Assembly (NCBI GenBank): GCA_012934845.2
Contig: WNNJ02000909.1
Coordinates: 1-64,000, forward strand
DNA from: Pomphorhynchus laevis
Taxonomy: Eukaryota; Acanthocephala; Palaeacanthocephala; Echinorhynchida; Pomphorhynchidae
DNA: 64,000 bases
Direction: 5' to 3'
Shown here piece after piece: positions 45,930-57,880 of this stretch; positions within the stretch are counted from its first letter, which is position 1, and the number at the start of each line of letters is the position of its first letter. Made by a program: the position numbers and the translations under genes. The notes under the pieces are model-generated. The model was not told the origin of the DNA, searched no databases, and saw only the letters and a list, made by a program, of their open reading frames with translations.

Positions 45930-48900
45930 CTAAAAAATTCCATGTTAGTGATAAAGAAATAGCAAAAGAGATTGTGGTTAAAAATTTGTTCCGACTAGGC
46001 AGGAAAGCTGACAGTTCGAACTTACCGCGATTGTTAAAGGTTGTGGTTGATACGTCTACTCAAGCTAACCATATATTTAGTCGGGCTCATCGTCTAGAAA
46101 GGAACTCGGCACGTATTATAAGAGATCTGTCTTTTGATGATCGTATTAAACTAAAAAATGCGAAGGAAGAGCTGCACAAGCGTCTGTTATCTGTCGAGAA
46201 GGATCTATGCATTAAAAAAATTTCGAGTTCTCCGTCGGAAGCCATTTGTTCGTTGGAAGCCATTGGAACTGTAGATACGTCGGTACCCTCTAACTCGTGT
46301 GAATCTTTGATTACAGTACATGAAACAGACAGTCAACGTCGAGAAGCGTCATCTTTCATAAAAATCGCATTTACAAATGTACGTAGTGCGGTTAATAAGT
46401 TAGATGAGATTAGGTATTGAATACGTTGTCATGATGTCAAAGTCTTTGGAATTTGCGAAGTTGGTTTCACTCTGACATATCTGATGATGTGGTTCATATC
46501 CCTGAATTCGTTCTCTATAGATCTGATCGTGCACGTGGACGCGGTGGTGGAGTGGCCTTCTGTGTGCATTTGAGTCTGACTGTTAAAATTCGTTAATGAT
46601 TCATGCTCCGCTGATGCACTACAATTGAGCATGATTTATTCTGGTAGTGCACTAATTAATTTATGCATAGTATATCGTGGTCCGTGCGCGGTATCGTTCG
46701 CCCTTCTTGATTTCCTTAAAAACTTCTCCAAGTATCATACATGTTGTATCTTTGGAGATTTCAACATGCATGCGTACAATTCCGATGTGCCTACTTTTGC
46801 CATAGCTGGCAAATTTGCTGCGTCCTTGTCAAATTTGTTGTATGACGATATGTTGCTTATTCAACATGTAGATTTTGATACTTATTTTTCTGCAGGATCG
46901 TTATCGATGATTGATCTGCTGTTTTCTAAAATTATTTCCGATATTTTCTCACTGGACAAATATCCTGCGATTAGTTCAAGGGATCATATGATAGTCAAGT
47001 TTCTGATTCCTCTTATGTCAAGCAGATCACACTATGTAAAGAGAGAGAGTTGTGAAGCGTGTATGGAAAGCGATTCCAGAAAATGTGATAATTGAATATG
47101 CTAGAAAGATTCATTTTGTTGGTAATGATCATGATGTTGGAGCATTTGGCAGTCTATCAAAAAGGGGATATTTCAAGTTATCGATGAATTTGCTTCCTTA
47201 CGTATATTTACTAAGCGCAAAATGTCATATAAACCGTCATGGTTCGATAGTGAACTAAAGCGTCGCATTCGATTAAGAAATAAAGCGTGGAGTCGTAGTA
47301 AAAAGTATACATTCAAATAGTGAATACAAACGAATTCGTAATGAATGCAATCGCTTAAAATTGCAGAAGAGATATGTATACGAGAATGATATTGCTATGT
47401 CTCTAAAACACACACCCAAACGATTTTGGAGTTACGTTAGTCGATCAAAGGCATCGAAATCTAGTGTTCAACGCATTCGTACAGGAAATGAATTTATAGA
47501 CGACCCAATGAAAGTTGTTGAAGTGTTTGCTGATGTGTTTGCGCTAACTTCGAGTGAAGGTATTGCTTCTAGAGTCGATAGTTGTGATGGATTATCCATC
47601 TTTCAGAGTCGATACATTGTTGTGTCGACGGAGCAAGTTGAAATAGAGTTGTCGAAGTTATCTAAATCAGTGGTAGCTGGCCCTGACGATATCCCAGCTT
47701 ACGTCCTTAATCTCTTAAAATGTATACTGTCGTATTCGCTTTCAAAGTTATTTAACGTTTCTCTTAGTTCGTCAATTTTTCCAAATGATTGGAAATCAGC
47801 GATCGTTGTACCACTTCCGAAAACAAAGAATGTTTGCGATATAGATGGATTTAGACCTATAAGTTTAACATCCACTGTAAGCAAAGTACTTGAGAGAATT
47901 GTCGACAGAGGGTTAATTAGCATATTAAACTCAGGAAACTATTTGAGTGACTCGCAACATGGTTTTTGAAATGGACGCTCATGCCTAACGAATACTTTAT
48001 GTGCCCGTGAACAATGGGTTGACGCAATTGCAGGTGGGGCCATTGTGGATGTCGTCTATTTGGATTTCTCCAAGGCATTTGACCGCGTTCCACAAACTCA
48101 GTTGATAAAAATTCTAGAGTCAACTAATGTAAAATATTACCTAACCCGCTGGATCAAGCACTTCCTGGATGGTCGGCAATTTTGTGTACGAGTAGGAAAT
48201 GTTTTGTCATCTCAACGCACTTAGCATATGCGGACGATTTGAAGTTGTGGAATGCCATCACTACCGAACGAGACTGCTTGGCATTGCAACGAGACTTGGA
48301 TTTAGTATATAAATGGAGTCTTAGTACAGGAGTATCCTTTAACTTGGGAAAGTGCAAGAATATGAGATTGGGTCGTGAATGCAAAAGTTACTATAACTAC
48401 GTAATAGGTGCAAATAAACTTGAGGTAGTCACATTTCACTGCGATTTTGGGATTCTAATAGATTCATTCTTAAAGACACGACGTCATTATGATATTCAGC
48501 TATGCAAGGCTAGAAAAATGATGCACACTATCAAAAATTGCTTGCTAAGGATAACTCCATATTCGCTCAGGATGTTGTTTAATTCTTTAGTGCGACCTAT
48601 ACTTGAGTATTGCTCACCGTCAAGTTTTCCATGTAGCCGAACTGAATTGAATGCCGTCGAAAGGGTTCTTCGTCAAATCACGCGTGTATGTCCAGACTGT
48701 AAAAAATTACTTTATCCTTGTCGACTCAAAGTGATCGGAATTTCACAAATGTGATGGATACCCTTCAAGTGTTGTAACATGTCGTATTAATCGATCAAGC
48801 AGACATCATTCGATGACTATTTTCAAGAAGCATCCAGTGAAACTACCGCCGATCACACGATTATCAAGGCATGTTGCTAACTTGTGGAATAGCTTTCCTG

Positions 48901-49060
48901 AGAATATTGCTGCTTCTAAAACGCTGACTGTATTCAAGGAGCGATTGCGGATGTTCCTGGAACAAATGGATGACATGGATATATCTTATCCTTGATTATC
49001 TTTTTTGTTGTGAGTAGACTGAACAGCCATAACGGCTTTGTCTTGTATAATAATTTTAAC
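45930..49060 (+). mobile_element. Family C CR1/Jockey-like LINE, decayed
   Basis: Starts with the C-terminal part of an ORF1 (ARIIRDLSFDDRIKLKNAK near 46.1 kb). The endonuclease follows (TNVRSAVNKLDEIRY, HTCCIFGDFNMHAY near 46.76 kb, SSRDHMIVKF). RT motifs: KSVVAGPDDIPAYVLNLLK, FRPISLTSTVSKVLER, LDFSKAFDRVPQTQL and AYADDLKLWNAI. The C-terminal part ends near 48995. The usual GVPQG block between the FDRVP and YADD motifs is missing, an internal deletion at about 48210, and several frameshifts and stops are present. It is a different family from A and B. Confidence 0.83.
47361..47969 (+). pseudogene. Family C LINE reverse transcriptase, longest open piece
   Basis: Open segment of 202 codons in the decayed element, covering the thumb-proximal linker (YVSRSKASKSSVQRI) and the first RT blocks to DSQHGF. 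The next block (CAREQWVDAIAGG, SKAFDRVP) continues after an in-frame stop. Confidence 0.75.
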
Positions 49061-49290
49061 GTGGCAAATGCGTTACAGCGCACGCTTACATGACCACAAC
49101 AAAACAAATATGTAAATCATGTGTCGAGAAGGTGTGAACGGAGGAGGTGTTTGAATGTGATAAAGGAGGGAGCGCGGCTGACGTCGAGAGGGAGTTGATT
49201 CCATGCAAGTGGGCCGGCAACGAGGATCGGAGACCGTAGTTGTTGAAGTAATTGGGAACGTGGAGTAAGAGGGTATGACGGATTGAGATC
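49061..49290 (-). mobile_element. Family B-related LINE 3' end, minus strand
   Basis: Reverse complement of the last 230 bp of a family B-like element. It has the 3' signature GTAACGCATTTGCCACG, preceded by the C-terminal LLHVPNYFNNYGLRS stretch. It is 5'-truncated. The stem here reads GCGT/ACGC and differs from family B proper. Confidence 0.8.
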
Positions 49291-49632
49291 AAGATTTAGA
49301 TCTCACTAGATTGAGATCATTCGAAAATAATATCTAGATAATGCTATAATAATATCTAGATAACACAGTTTATCTCTGCAATAATTCATTCTTTCAAGTT
49401 ATCAATAAACAAATATGAGGATTCTACAAGAAAGAATATTATCGTTCAGAAAGATATGTACTAAAACAGATATTCATGAAACTCTCCAGTTTATTGTTAT
49501 AACAGGAAAGAGTTATGTGAATAAACGTGGAATGTAAGGTCAATAAAAAACGAGTTTTTATATCAATAACACCGTAGTGTTTAATGATATATAGTTTCAT
49601 GATACCTGTACTGAAAATACTCATGATCTATA
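49291..49632. other. Unassigned AT-rich stretch
   Basis: Contains two copies of ATAATATCTAGATAA and nothing coding. Confidence 0.45.
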
Positions 49633-49684
49633 TGCATCTGATCTATTTATATTGGTATCTGAATTATCTGATGTTGTCAAGTAG
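49633..49684. repeat. 52-bp flank block, first copy
   Basis: TGCATCTGATCTATTTATAT and onward to CAAGTAG. The same 52 bp recur at 51986-52037 with one difference, showing that the tandem LINE block between them was duplicated together with its flank. Confidence 0.88.
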
Positions 49685-51108
49685 AGCCTTTCTGTTGGCT
49701 CCTCACCACCATCTTCGTACCGTCCTATCTCACTTCTCCCAACCCTCAGCAAACTCCTTGAGCGTCTTGTTCTCAAGAAGTTAATGCATATCTATTTTCA
49801 TCAAACTTGTTTCCTCACATACAAGCTGTTTTGACTCTAATTAATCTACTGAAATTGCCTGTCTAAAAGTTTATAACGGCTTACTCATCTAGCACGATCA
49901 AAAATTATGTAGTGTAATAGTTTCTCTTGATCTATCATCTGCTTTTAACATCGTCGATCACTCGATTCTTCTCCATCGTCTTCGTCATGATTATGGCTTC
50001 TCTTTACACACTATGGCTTGGTTTTCTTAATATATATCAAACCGTACTTTTCTCGTTTGTTCTAACTCATATCTTTCCCATCATTCTTCTATCCCGTCCA
50101 GTGTTCCACAAGGCTCGGTATTAGCCCCATTGCTTTTCCCTCTTCTCAGTGATTTGTCTTCGATTTCTCATACATTTAACTTCCATGTTATGCAATATGC
50201 TGATGACATTCTCATCTATGCTTATGCACCTGTTTATCGTATTCACGATCGTAATGTTTCTGCTTCCGACTGTCTTGTCTCAATTTCCAATCATCTTTCT
50301 TCTCTTCGTCTTACTCTGAATCCTAATAAATCCAAAATAATGATGATCCTTCCTCGACGCCCCGGCTTAGAACCTCCATCCGTATCATTAAATTCTACAA
50401 TTCTTCCTATTGTTAACAATCTCGTATTCTTAAGTTTCCATTTCAACAACCGACTTTCACTTAAACAGTTCGTTAGAGATAAAGTACGCCTATATACCTT
50501 GATTCTTCGCTATCACCGTAAAATTCGTAGATTGGTCGATTTCCCTTCTTGTATGACTATCATATCTTCTCTCATTTTCTTAAGACTTGTCTTAGTCTGT
50601 TTTCCAACTCACCTAAATCCATTCTTCTTCAACTACAACGCATCGCTAACGCAGCCGTCCGAATTATCCTCTGTCTTCGTCGTTTTGATCATACATCCTA
50701 CCATCTTGCTTTTCTCGATTTGCCTACAATCTATTGTCGTGTTCAAATTCGTCTTCTTATCGTTGCTTTCCGCCTTGTAACTTTTCAAACCCCTTCATTT
50801 CTCAACCTTCCTTTTCTTGATAATTCTCGTCCTGTTTATTGTTCCTTGCGTTCCTGTAATTCCCTTCTTTACATGTCCCAAACTACTCTACATCCTTTGG
50901 ACTCCGCTCTTTCCTTGTGGCTGCTCCTCTATCGTGGAACAATCTGCCCATTCATATACGCCAATCAACTTCCCTGTAGTGCTTCCAACGACAAATTCGA
51001 TCCCATTTAAACAATTTATCTGCTTGACTTTTTCATTTTTGTTTGTGGACTTGTAAGCGTACAGCTTGTACGCATTTGCCACATTAAATAAATTTGTGTA
51101 TTATTATT
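49679..51108 (+). mobile_element. Family A LINE, 5'-truncated tandem unit 1
   Basis: Starts AAGTAGAGCCTTTCTGTTGG inside the RT domain and runs to the 3' tail TTGTGTATTATTATT. It carries NIVDHSILLHRL, MQYADDILIYAYAP and KSKIMMILPRRPGLEPP, with frameshifts. The YADD block is intact over 50130-50780. Confidence 0.85.
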
Positions 51109-51985
51109 AAGTAGAGCCTTTCTGTTGGCTCCTCACCACCATATTCGTACCGTCCTATCTCACTTCTCCCAACCCTCAGCAAACTCCTTGAGCGTCTTGT
51201 TCTCAAGAGGTGAATGCATATCTATTTTCATCAAACTTGTTTCCTCACATACAAGCTGTTTTGGCTCTAATTAATCTACTGAAATTGCCTGTCTAAAAGT
51301 TTATAACGACTTACTCATTTAGCACGATCAAAAATTATGTAGTGTCATAGTTTCTCTTGATCTATCATCTGCTTTTCACATCGTCGATCACTCGATTCTT
51401 CTCCATCGTCTTCGTCATGATTATGGCTTCTCTTTACACACTATGGCTTGGTTTTCTTAATATATATCAAACCGTACTTTTCTCGTTTGTTCTAACTCAT
51501 TTCTTTCCCATCGTTCTTCTATCCCGTCCAGTGTTCCACAAGGCTCGGTATTAGCCCCCTTGCTTTTCTCTCTTCTTCTCTGTGATTTGTCTTCGATTTC
51601 TCATTCATTTAACTTCCATGTTATGCAATATGCTGATGACATTCTCATCTATGCTTATGCACCTGTTTATCGTATTCACGATCGTAATGTTTCTGCTTCC
51701 GACTGTCTTGTCTCAATTTCCAATCATCTTTCTTCTCTTCGTCTTACTCTGAATCCTAATAAATCCAAAATAATGAGGATCCTTTCTCAACGCCCCGGCT
51801 TAGAACCTCCATCCGTATCATTAAATTCTACAATTCTTCCTATTGTTAACAATCTCGTATTCTTAAGCTTCCATTTCAACAACCGACTTTCAATTAAACC
51901 GTTCGTTAGAGATAAAGTACGCCCAATACATTGATTCTTCGCAACCTCCGTAAAATTCGTAGATTGGTCGATTTCCCTTCTTGTA
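51109..51985 (+). mobile_element. Family A LINE, 5'-truncated tandem unit 2
   Basis: Begins directly at the 3' tail of unit 1 with the same first bases (AAGTAGAGCC) and breaks off within the LINE at TTCCCTTCTTGTATG, where it joins the second copy of the 52-bp flank block. It is nearly identical to unit 1 (KSKIMRILSQRP here). Confidence 0.85.
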
Positions 51986-52016
51986 TGCATCTGATCTATT
52001 TATATTGGTATCTGAA

Positions 52017-52082
52017 TTATCAGATGTTGTCAAGTAGACATTATCAGATGTTGTCAAGTAGAATTATCAGATGTTGTCAAGA
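52017..52082. repeat. 22-24-bp tandem repeat, three copies
   Basis: ATTATCAGATGTTGTCAAG repeated three times, separated by TAG plus a few bases. The first copy is the end of the 52-bp flank block. Confidence 0.85.
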
Positions 52083-52124
52083 AAAAAATTTTAACAGCTT
52101 AAATACACAATTATTTCTGTCAAA

Positions 52125-53756
52125 TCCAGATTATTCCTGTCGGTTCAGCTCGCTACGCTCGCGGATTGAGCTCAATCTATTGATAAAAGGTCATGCCTAA
52201 AAAACGCGATCTCAGATCCCTGTTCCTGATCAAGAATCTTCCACATCGGAATGCAATGATGGTTATACCATCTTCGAAGTTGGATGCGATTCCAAAGATT
52301 GTGATGTATTTACACTTGTTCGTGTTAACATATCCGACCACTCGGTGTATAAACGTAAAAGTTCACATGCGGTTTTTGTACATCAGTACGACTACTACAG
52401 CTATCCTGTTCCTCTACTCCTGTATCACACACGACCACTCAGACCAATGCTGTTTTAGATGTTTCCCTCGCATCAACACCTGACTTCGCATCATATAATC
52501 CCATTATTGAACCTACTCTCTCACACACTCCTCGTTCAACTACGTACCAAACTTCCATTAATCTTTCTCGTTCTAACAATGCTAACGGTAAAGCTTTTCA
52601 TCTCGTACATCCTCTTTCCTATTCCTCCCCCTAATCAAAATAAATCTCAAACTTCTTTATTCTCATTACGTACTCCTTACTCGACCTCCCCTGTATCACC
52701 TCTCAATAATTTACACCCTTCCATCAAAATCATTTCCAGTAACATTTCCGATCAACTGATTCAACACTCCATTCCTGTCACTCATGCCCCAACCTATTTT
52801 AATTCTCCTTACTCTACCTCCCACGTAACACTTCCAAATAATTTACATCCTTCATTTAAAATCATATCCAGTCACATATCTGATCAACCTATTCAACACC
52901 TCGCTCCTGTCACACTTGCTCCAACCAATATTAATTCTTTATCAAGCACCCCTGTCATTTCCACTTCTATCTGCTCATCTACCTCGACTCCAACCAGCTC
53001 TGTCCGTCCACCACTTCCGCGAAATCGTTTTCCTTCGCGCGATCGCTGTATAATCATATCAAACTTAAAGCTTTCCGAATCTGCTTCTCCACAATCTCGC
53101 CTCGATGATGATGTATCTGCTTTCAGGTCAATCCTAGCAACCATTCTTCCTGATAATAATCCATTCCTCTTCAATAATATCGCTCCTGTATCTTTGATCC
53201 GTTTAAACAAATCCACTAAATCCAATCATCTCAGTCCTCCACTCCTGAAAATCGTTTTCCGACATAGTTCGCATGCATCTTTGGTACTTTCCCAACGTTT
53301 TAAACTTCTTACCACTTCGTCAACTAGTCGTATCTTTCCTGACCGCTCCCCTTCTGATATTGCCCAGCTCAATTTAGCTCGCATTGAGAAACATCGACGT
53401 GAAACAAACGGCGAGTCATCCTTATCTATACGTAAAATCAACGGAAATTTTCACGTTCTTCACACAAGGCCAAAAATTCGATGGCGTCCCATCTCTCCCC
53501 CTTGTCTTCTTCGCTAGTCGATCTCGCTCCTAAGCATACTTTTCGTCTTAGTCTATTCAATACTCGCTCCATTCTTCATAAAGCTGATATGCTTCTCGAT
53601 ATCTTCGATCAATTATCTATCGATATTCTCTGCATTACCGAATCCTGGCACTCTGACTCCGACGATCTTGCTATTCGTCGTCTATGTCGCTCTGGTTGTT
53701 CTCTAGTTGAATCAGCTCGTCCAATTGCCTCTCATACATCTACTGCTTTTAACCAT
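52125..53756 (+). mobile_element. Family A LINE copy 2, 5' part (split by a family B insertion)
   Basis: From the 5' end (CCAGATTATTCCTGTCGGTT, shared with the minus-strand copy) to TTTTAACCAT at 53747-53756. It holds ORF1 and the first 90 codons of ORF2. The element resumes at 57889. Confidence 0.88.
52193..53517 (+). pseudogene. LINE family A copy 2 ORF1, frameshifted
   Basis: Same protein as the intact 441-residue ORF1 on the minus strand. A one-base loss close to the start (CTAAAAAACGCG against CTAAAAAAGCGCG) shifts the first part out of frame, with further small differences before 52459. From there to the stop at 53517 it is open, with RDRCIIISNLKLSES and the IRWRPISPPCLLR end. It overlaps ORF2 by 37 nt. 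Confidence 0.82.
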
Positions 53757-53768
53757 ATTAACCATATC

Positions 53769-53925
53769 AACGACAACCATCGACGACAACCATCGACGAC
53801 AACCATCGACGACAACCATCGACGACAACCATCGACGACAACCATCGACGACAACAATCGACGACAACAATCGACGACAACAATCGACGACAACCATCGA
53901 CGACAACAATCGACGGCAACCATCG
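53769..53925. repeat. 13-bp minisatellite, about 12 units, at the 5' end of the family B LINE
   Basis: Unit CATCGACGACAAC with occasional C-to-A variants. As 13 is not a multiple of three, every frame on both strands reads a 13-residue repeat without stops (for example TTTIDDNHRRQPS). That accounts for several long overlapping open frames here. Tandem 5' repeats act as promoters in some LINEs; that role here is inference. Confidence 0.93.
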
Positions 53926-53928
53926 TTT

Positions 53929-54954
53929 ATGGGTGGACGTAAGAAAACAACCAAGAAGGACACCAACTATGGACAACTGCAAGTACAGTGCTCGATACAC
54001 GACTGCAGCGTCTGGACAACAATCACCTGCGACAAGAATAAGGCTAAAGAAGACTTCGTATGTGGCTTTTGTGCCAACAAACTAATATGCAACCTTTCCA
54101 ATAAGCACATATCAACATCCAACACGTCAACTCAAACTACCCCCGTCGTTTCTAATGTCCTTGCTCCACCCACCGACCCTGCCACCATATACTCTTCCCA
54201 TTCCATGTCATTTTCACTCCCCGACACCCCACGTCCCGTCCTTCCTGTCTCGTTTCTCAATAACTTGCATCCATCAATCAAAATCACCTCCACCAACCTC
54301 CACTATCCTTCCACTCATAACCTTTCCTCACATCGCTTGCCACTCTCTTTATTATCATTATCCTCTATGTCTCCCGTCGTCAAACCAAATCCCTCCAAAT
54401 CATCAACTGCCAGCTCTTCTATCGTGATCTCACCTACTCACGTCAGTCGTCCTCCTTTACGGAAGCGCTTTGCTTCTCGCGATCGTTGCGTCATTGTTAC
54501 TAATATCACGCCTTCTAACTCCTTATCTCCACAAGCACGTCTGGACCACGATGTTTCCGCCTTCAGATCCATCCTCTCGTCTATTGTTCCTGCGGATAAA
54601 CCATCCTTTTTCAAGGACATTTCTCCTGTCGCATTCATCCGTCTAAACAAATCTTCTCAATCTAATCCTTCCCAGCCCCCTCTCCTAAAAATTGTTTTCA
54701 AGCATCACTCTCACGCGTCTTCTGTCCTCTCTCAACGATTCAAACTCATGTCATCTTCAACCACTCGAATTTTCCCCGATCGCGCCCCTTCCGAAATCGC
54801 TCAAATCTCTTCAGCCCGCATCGAAAAACGCCGTCGCGAGGAAAACGGCGAAACATCACTCGCCATCCGAAACATAGACGGAAATTTTCAAGTTGTCCAC
54901 ACCCGTCCAAAAATTCGATGGCGCTCCATCTCTCCTATGTGTCTTCTCCACTAG
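53929..54954 (+). CDS. LINE family B ORF1 protein (341 aa, intact)
   Basis: Start chosen at the first ATG after the minisatellite (MGGRKKTTKKD). A zinc-finger-like N terminus follows: VQCSIHDCSVW, then FVCGFCANKL. After a Ser/Pro-rich linker comes an RRM-like region, RDRCVIVTNITPSNSLSPQ, then PPLLKIVFKHHSHASSVLSQ, and the basic end IRWRSISPMCLLH. This is homologous to family A ORF1 but shorter in the linker. Presumed RNA-binding chaperone of the LINE ribonucleoprotein. Confidence 0.86.
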   Translation: MGGRKKTTKKDTNYGQLQVQCSIHDCSVWTTITCDKNKAKEDFVCGFCANKLICNLSNKHISTSNTSTQTTPVVSNVLAPPTDPATIYSSHSMSFSLPDTPRPVLPVSFLNNLHPSIKITSTNLHYPSTHNLSSHRLPLSLLSLSSMSPVVKPNPSKSSTASSSIVISPTHVSRPPLRKRFASRDRCVIVTNITPSNSLSPQARLDHDVSAFRSILSSIVPADKPSFFKDISPVAFIRLNKSSQSNPSQPPLLKIVFKHHSHASSVLSQRFKLMSSSTTRIFPDRAPSEIAQISSARIEKRRREENGETSLAIRNIDGNFQVVHTRPKIRWRSISPMCLLH

Positions 54955-57845
54955 TCTCTTTCGCCACAGCACACGGTTTCCGCCTCGGTCTCCTCAACAC
55001 TAGATCTATTCTCAATAAATCCGATCTTATCCTCAACCTATTCACCAAGCAATCCATCGATCTCTTCTGCCTCACCGAATCCTGGCACTCAGATTCCGAC
55101 GACCTTTCCATTCGCCGTCTGCTCTCTGCCGGTTGCTCCCTAGTCGAATCCGCCCGCCCCCTCAGCTCATGCCCTTCTAAATCCTCTAATCATGGCGGCA
55201 TCGTCGCATTCGCGCGTCACCCAGCGTCTCTTCGCAAAATCAATCCCCCTTTCAGTCCTTGCTCTTTTGAATTGCTCACTTGTCGTTATTCTAACCCGAT
55301 CACTCTAGATCTCGCCATTGTATACCGTCCTGGTTCATCAGCTCCTACAGCCTTATTTTTTACCGAACTCGCTGACCTCCTTTCTCATTGTTCTTTGTCC
55401 TCAATCCCTTCACTCGTTCTAGGCGACTTCAATATCCGCCTAGACCGCCCCTCTTCCACAGATTCCATCCGCTTCATCAACATTCTATCCAACTACAATT
55501 ACAAACTAATCTCCACTGCCCCCACACATATACTTGGCGGGGCACTCGACATCATCGCTGTCCCCGATCATTTTGCTGCCCACACCTCACTGTCCATCTC
55601 TGATCCTGGTCTATCCGATCACTTTCTTATCACCCTTGATCTCGCTCGCAACCACACCCCTCCTCACACACCTACAATCCTACGTCGCCCTTGGAGAAAT
55701 CTTGACCTCTCCCTTCTCCGCTCTGCCTTACTCAAATCGTCTCTATCATTACCCACAATAACATATTCATCTCCTCACGATCTCGCCTTTCTTTTCGAAT
55801 CTGAACTCACATCCACTCTCGATATTCTCTTGCCCTTCAAGTCTCACCCACACCGTCGCTTGCACCGTGCCCCATGGTTTGACATCCAATGCCTACTCTC
55901 AAAGCGTCGACTCCGCCATGCTTTTCGAGTCTATCACCGCTCTCTCAGACGCGATTTCCGCTCGATCACTCCGTCTTTCCGTGATTCCTATCTTGCTCTT
56001 CGCCGGTCTCATCTCCACCTACTACGTACCAAATGCAACTCCTTCTGGCAGCATAAAATCATCACTTCATTCAACTCTAAGACTCTCTGGCATACTTTTA
56101 ACTCAATCCTGGCTCGTTCCTCTACGCCTTGCAACATCAATGCTAATGATTATTCGTCATTTCTCCAGACTAAAGTATCCACGCTGCTCTCTCACACCCC
56201 GGTCTCCATCCTATCCCACTCTGCCCAGTCTACTCTCATCCTTCCGGAACTCTTTAATCTTCTCCCTGTATCACCTACAGAAGTATCATCTGTCCTCATG
56301 TCCTTGCCCAACAAAACCTCACCTGCCGATCCCCTGCCTACCCACATATTAAAATCTATATGCTCATCGATATCCCCATTTCTCATAACCTTGTTTAACT
56401 CGTCCATCCGCAGTCGTATCTTCCCTTCACACGGGAAATCCGCAATCGTTCGTCCCCTCCTTAAGAAACAATCGCTCGACCCCTCGCTTCTTTCTAGCTA
56501 TCGCCCCATTTCACTACTCCCTACTCTTTCAAAGCTCTTAGAACGCCTCATCTTAATACAAATCAACGCTTATCTCTCCTCATCCAATCTGTACCCTCCT
56601 TTCCAATCCGCTTTCCGCTCTAATCACTCCACAGAAATCGCATGCATAAAAGTGTACAACAACTTACTCATTTCTCGAGACAAGGCTCTATATAGTGTTC
56701 TCATCTCCCTCGACCTCTTCTCCACATTCGACATTGTCGACCACTCCGTCCTCCTTTCTCGCCTTCGTTATGATTACGGCTTTTCGTCCTCCTCCGTAGC
56801 TTGGTTCGCCTCATATCTATCCGACCGTTCCTTTCGCGTCTGTTCTAATTCATCATCCTCCCCTCCCATCCCTATTTTTTGCGGGGTTCCACAAGGTTCA
56901 GTCCTAGGTCCCCTGCTTTTCTCTCTTTTGCTTGGCGATCTCTCTCCATTTATCAAACCTTACTCATTTAACGTCATGCAATACGCCGATGACATTCTAA
57001 TCTATGCTCATGCACCCGCACATCGCATACACGATATCGGCATTTCTGCCTCCAACTGTCTTTCTTCTATCTGCAAACGTCTCTCCAATCTCCATCTTGT
57101 TCTAAACGCCGAAAAGTCCAAAATAATGTAGATCCTTCCCCGTAAACCAAGCATATCTCCTCTCATTGTATCTTTTGCCTCATCGATCATCCCTATAGTC
57201 CACAATCTCACTTTCTTAGGCTTCCATTTCGATGATCACCTTTCCCTTAAACCCTTCGTCCGTGACAAGGTCCGCTCGTCTAACTTAATTCTTCGTGACA
57301 TCCGCCGTATCCGCCCCCTTATCGACTTCCGTTCTTGTATGTCTCTTCTTTCATCGCTTCTTTTCCCTAAAATCGATTACTGCCTCAGCCTTTTCGCCAA
57401 TTCTCCAAAATCCATCATCCTACCCCTACAACGAATAATCAACACCGCCGTTCGAGTGCTCTTTCGTCTCCGTCGCTTCGACCACACATCCACATATTTT
57501 GCCCAACTCTCCTGGCCCACCATCCACATCCGCATCAAACTCCGCCTTCTTCTCGTTACTTTTCGTCTCATCGCTGTCGGCTCCCCATCGTTCATCAACC
57601 TTCCTTTCTTAGACGATACTCGCCCCACCTCGCTATCGCTTCGTTCCTGTCATACCCTCTTACTCTACGTTCCTAATTACTCCAACAACTACGGTCTCCG
57701 ATCCTTCCTCGTCGTCGCCTCACTCGCCTGGAATCAACTCCCTCTCGACTTCCGCCGCGCTCCCTCCTTTATCACATTCAAACACCATCTCCGTTCAACC
57801 TTCTCGACACCTGATTCACAGTTTTGTTTTGTTGTGGTCATGTAA
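54918..57845 (+). pseudogene. LINE family B ORF2 (endonuclease-reverse transcriptase), open except for one TAG
   Basis: 975 codons. Starts MALHLSYVSSPLV, 36 nt before the end of ORF1. Endonuclease: LLNTRSILNKSD, CLTESWH, HGGIVAFARH, PSLVLGDFNIRLD and GLSDHFLITLDL, residues about 25-240. RT: SSYRPISLLPTLSKLLERL, ISLDLFSTFDIVDHS, CGVPQGSVLGPLLFS and MQYADDILIYAHAP, residues about 500-710. A C-terminal region follows, ending FCFVVVM. A single in-frame TAG stands at 57129-57131 after KSKIM (codon 738); the same frame stays open for 238 more codons. It needs either read-through or is freshly inactivated. Confidence 0.86.
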
Positions 57846-57846
57846 A

Positions 57847-57880
57847 CGTGCGCTGGCACGCATTTGCCACGTTAAAATAA
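57847..57880 (+). promoter_or_regulatory. 3'-terminal stem-loop and ATTTGCCAC motif of the family B LINE
   Basis: CGTGC-GCTG-GCACG stem-loop at 57847-57860, followed directly by CATTTGCCACGTTAAA. The position 5-20 nt from the tail matches family A, where a different stem sequence pairs. Likely recognised by the reverse transcriptase (inference). Confidence 0.65.

Noticed and set aside
53769-53925. CRISPR-like array.
   Set aside because: Units are contiguous 13-mers without unique spacers, in an animal LINE.
53712-54000. Several long open frames on both strands over the family B 5' end.
   Set aside because: They are artefacts of the 13-bp repeat, which lacks stops in all six frames.
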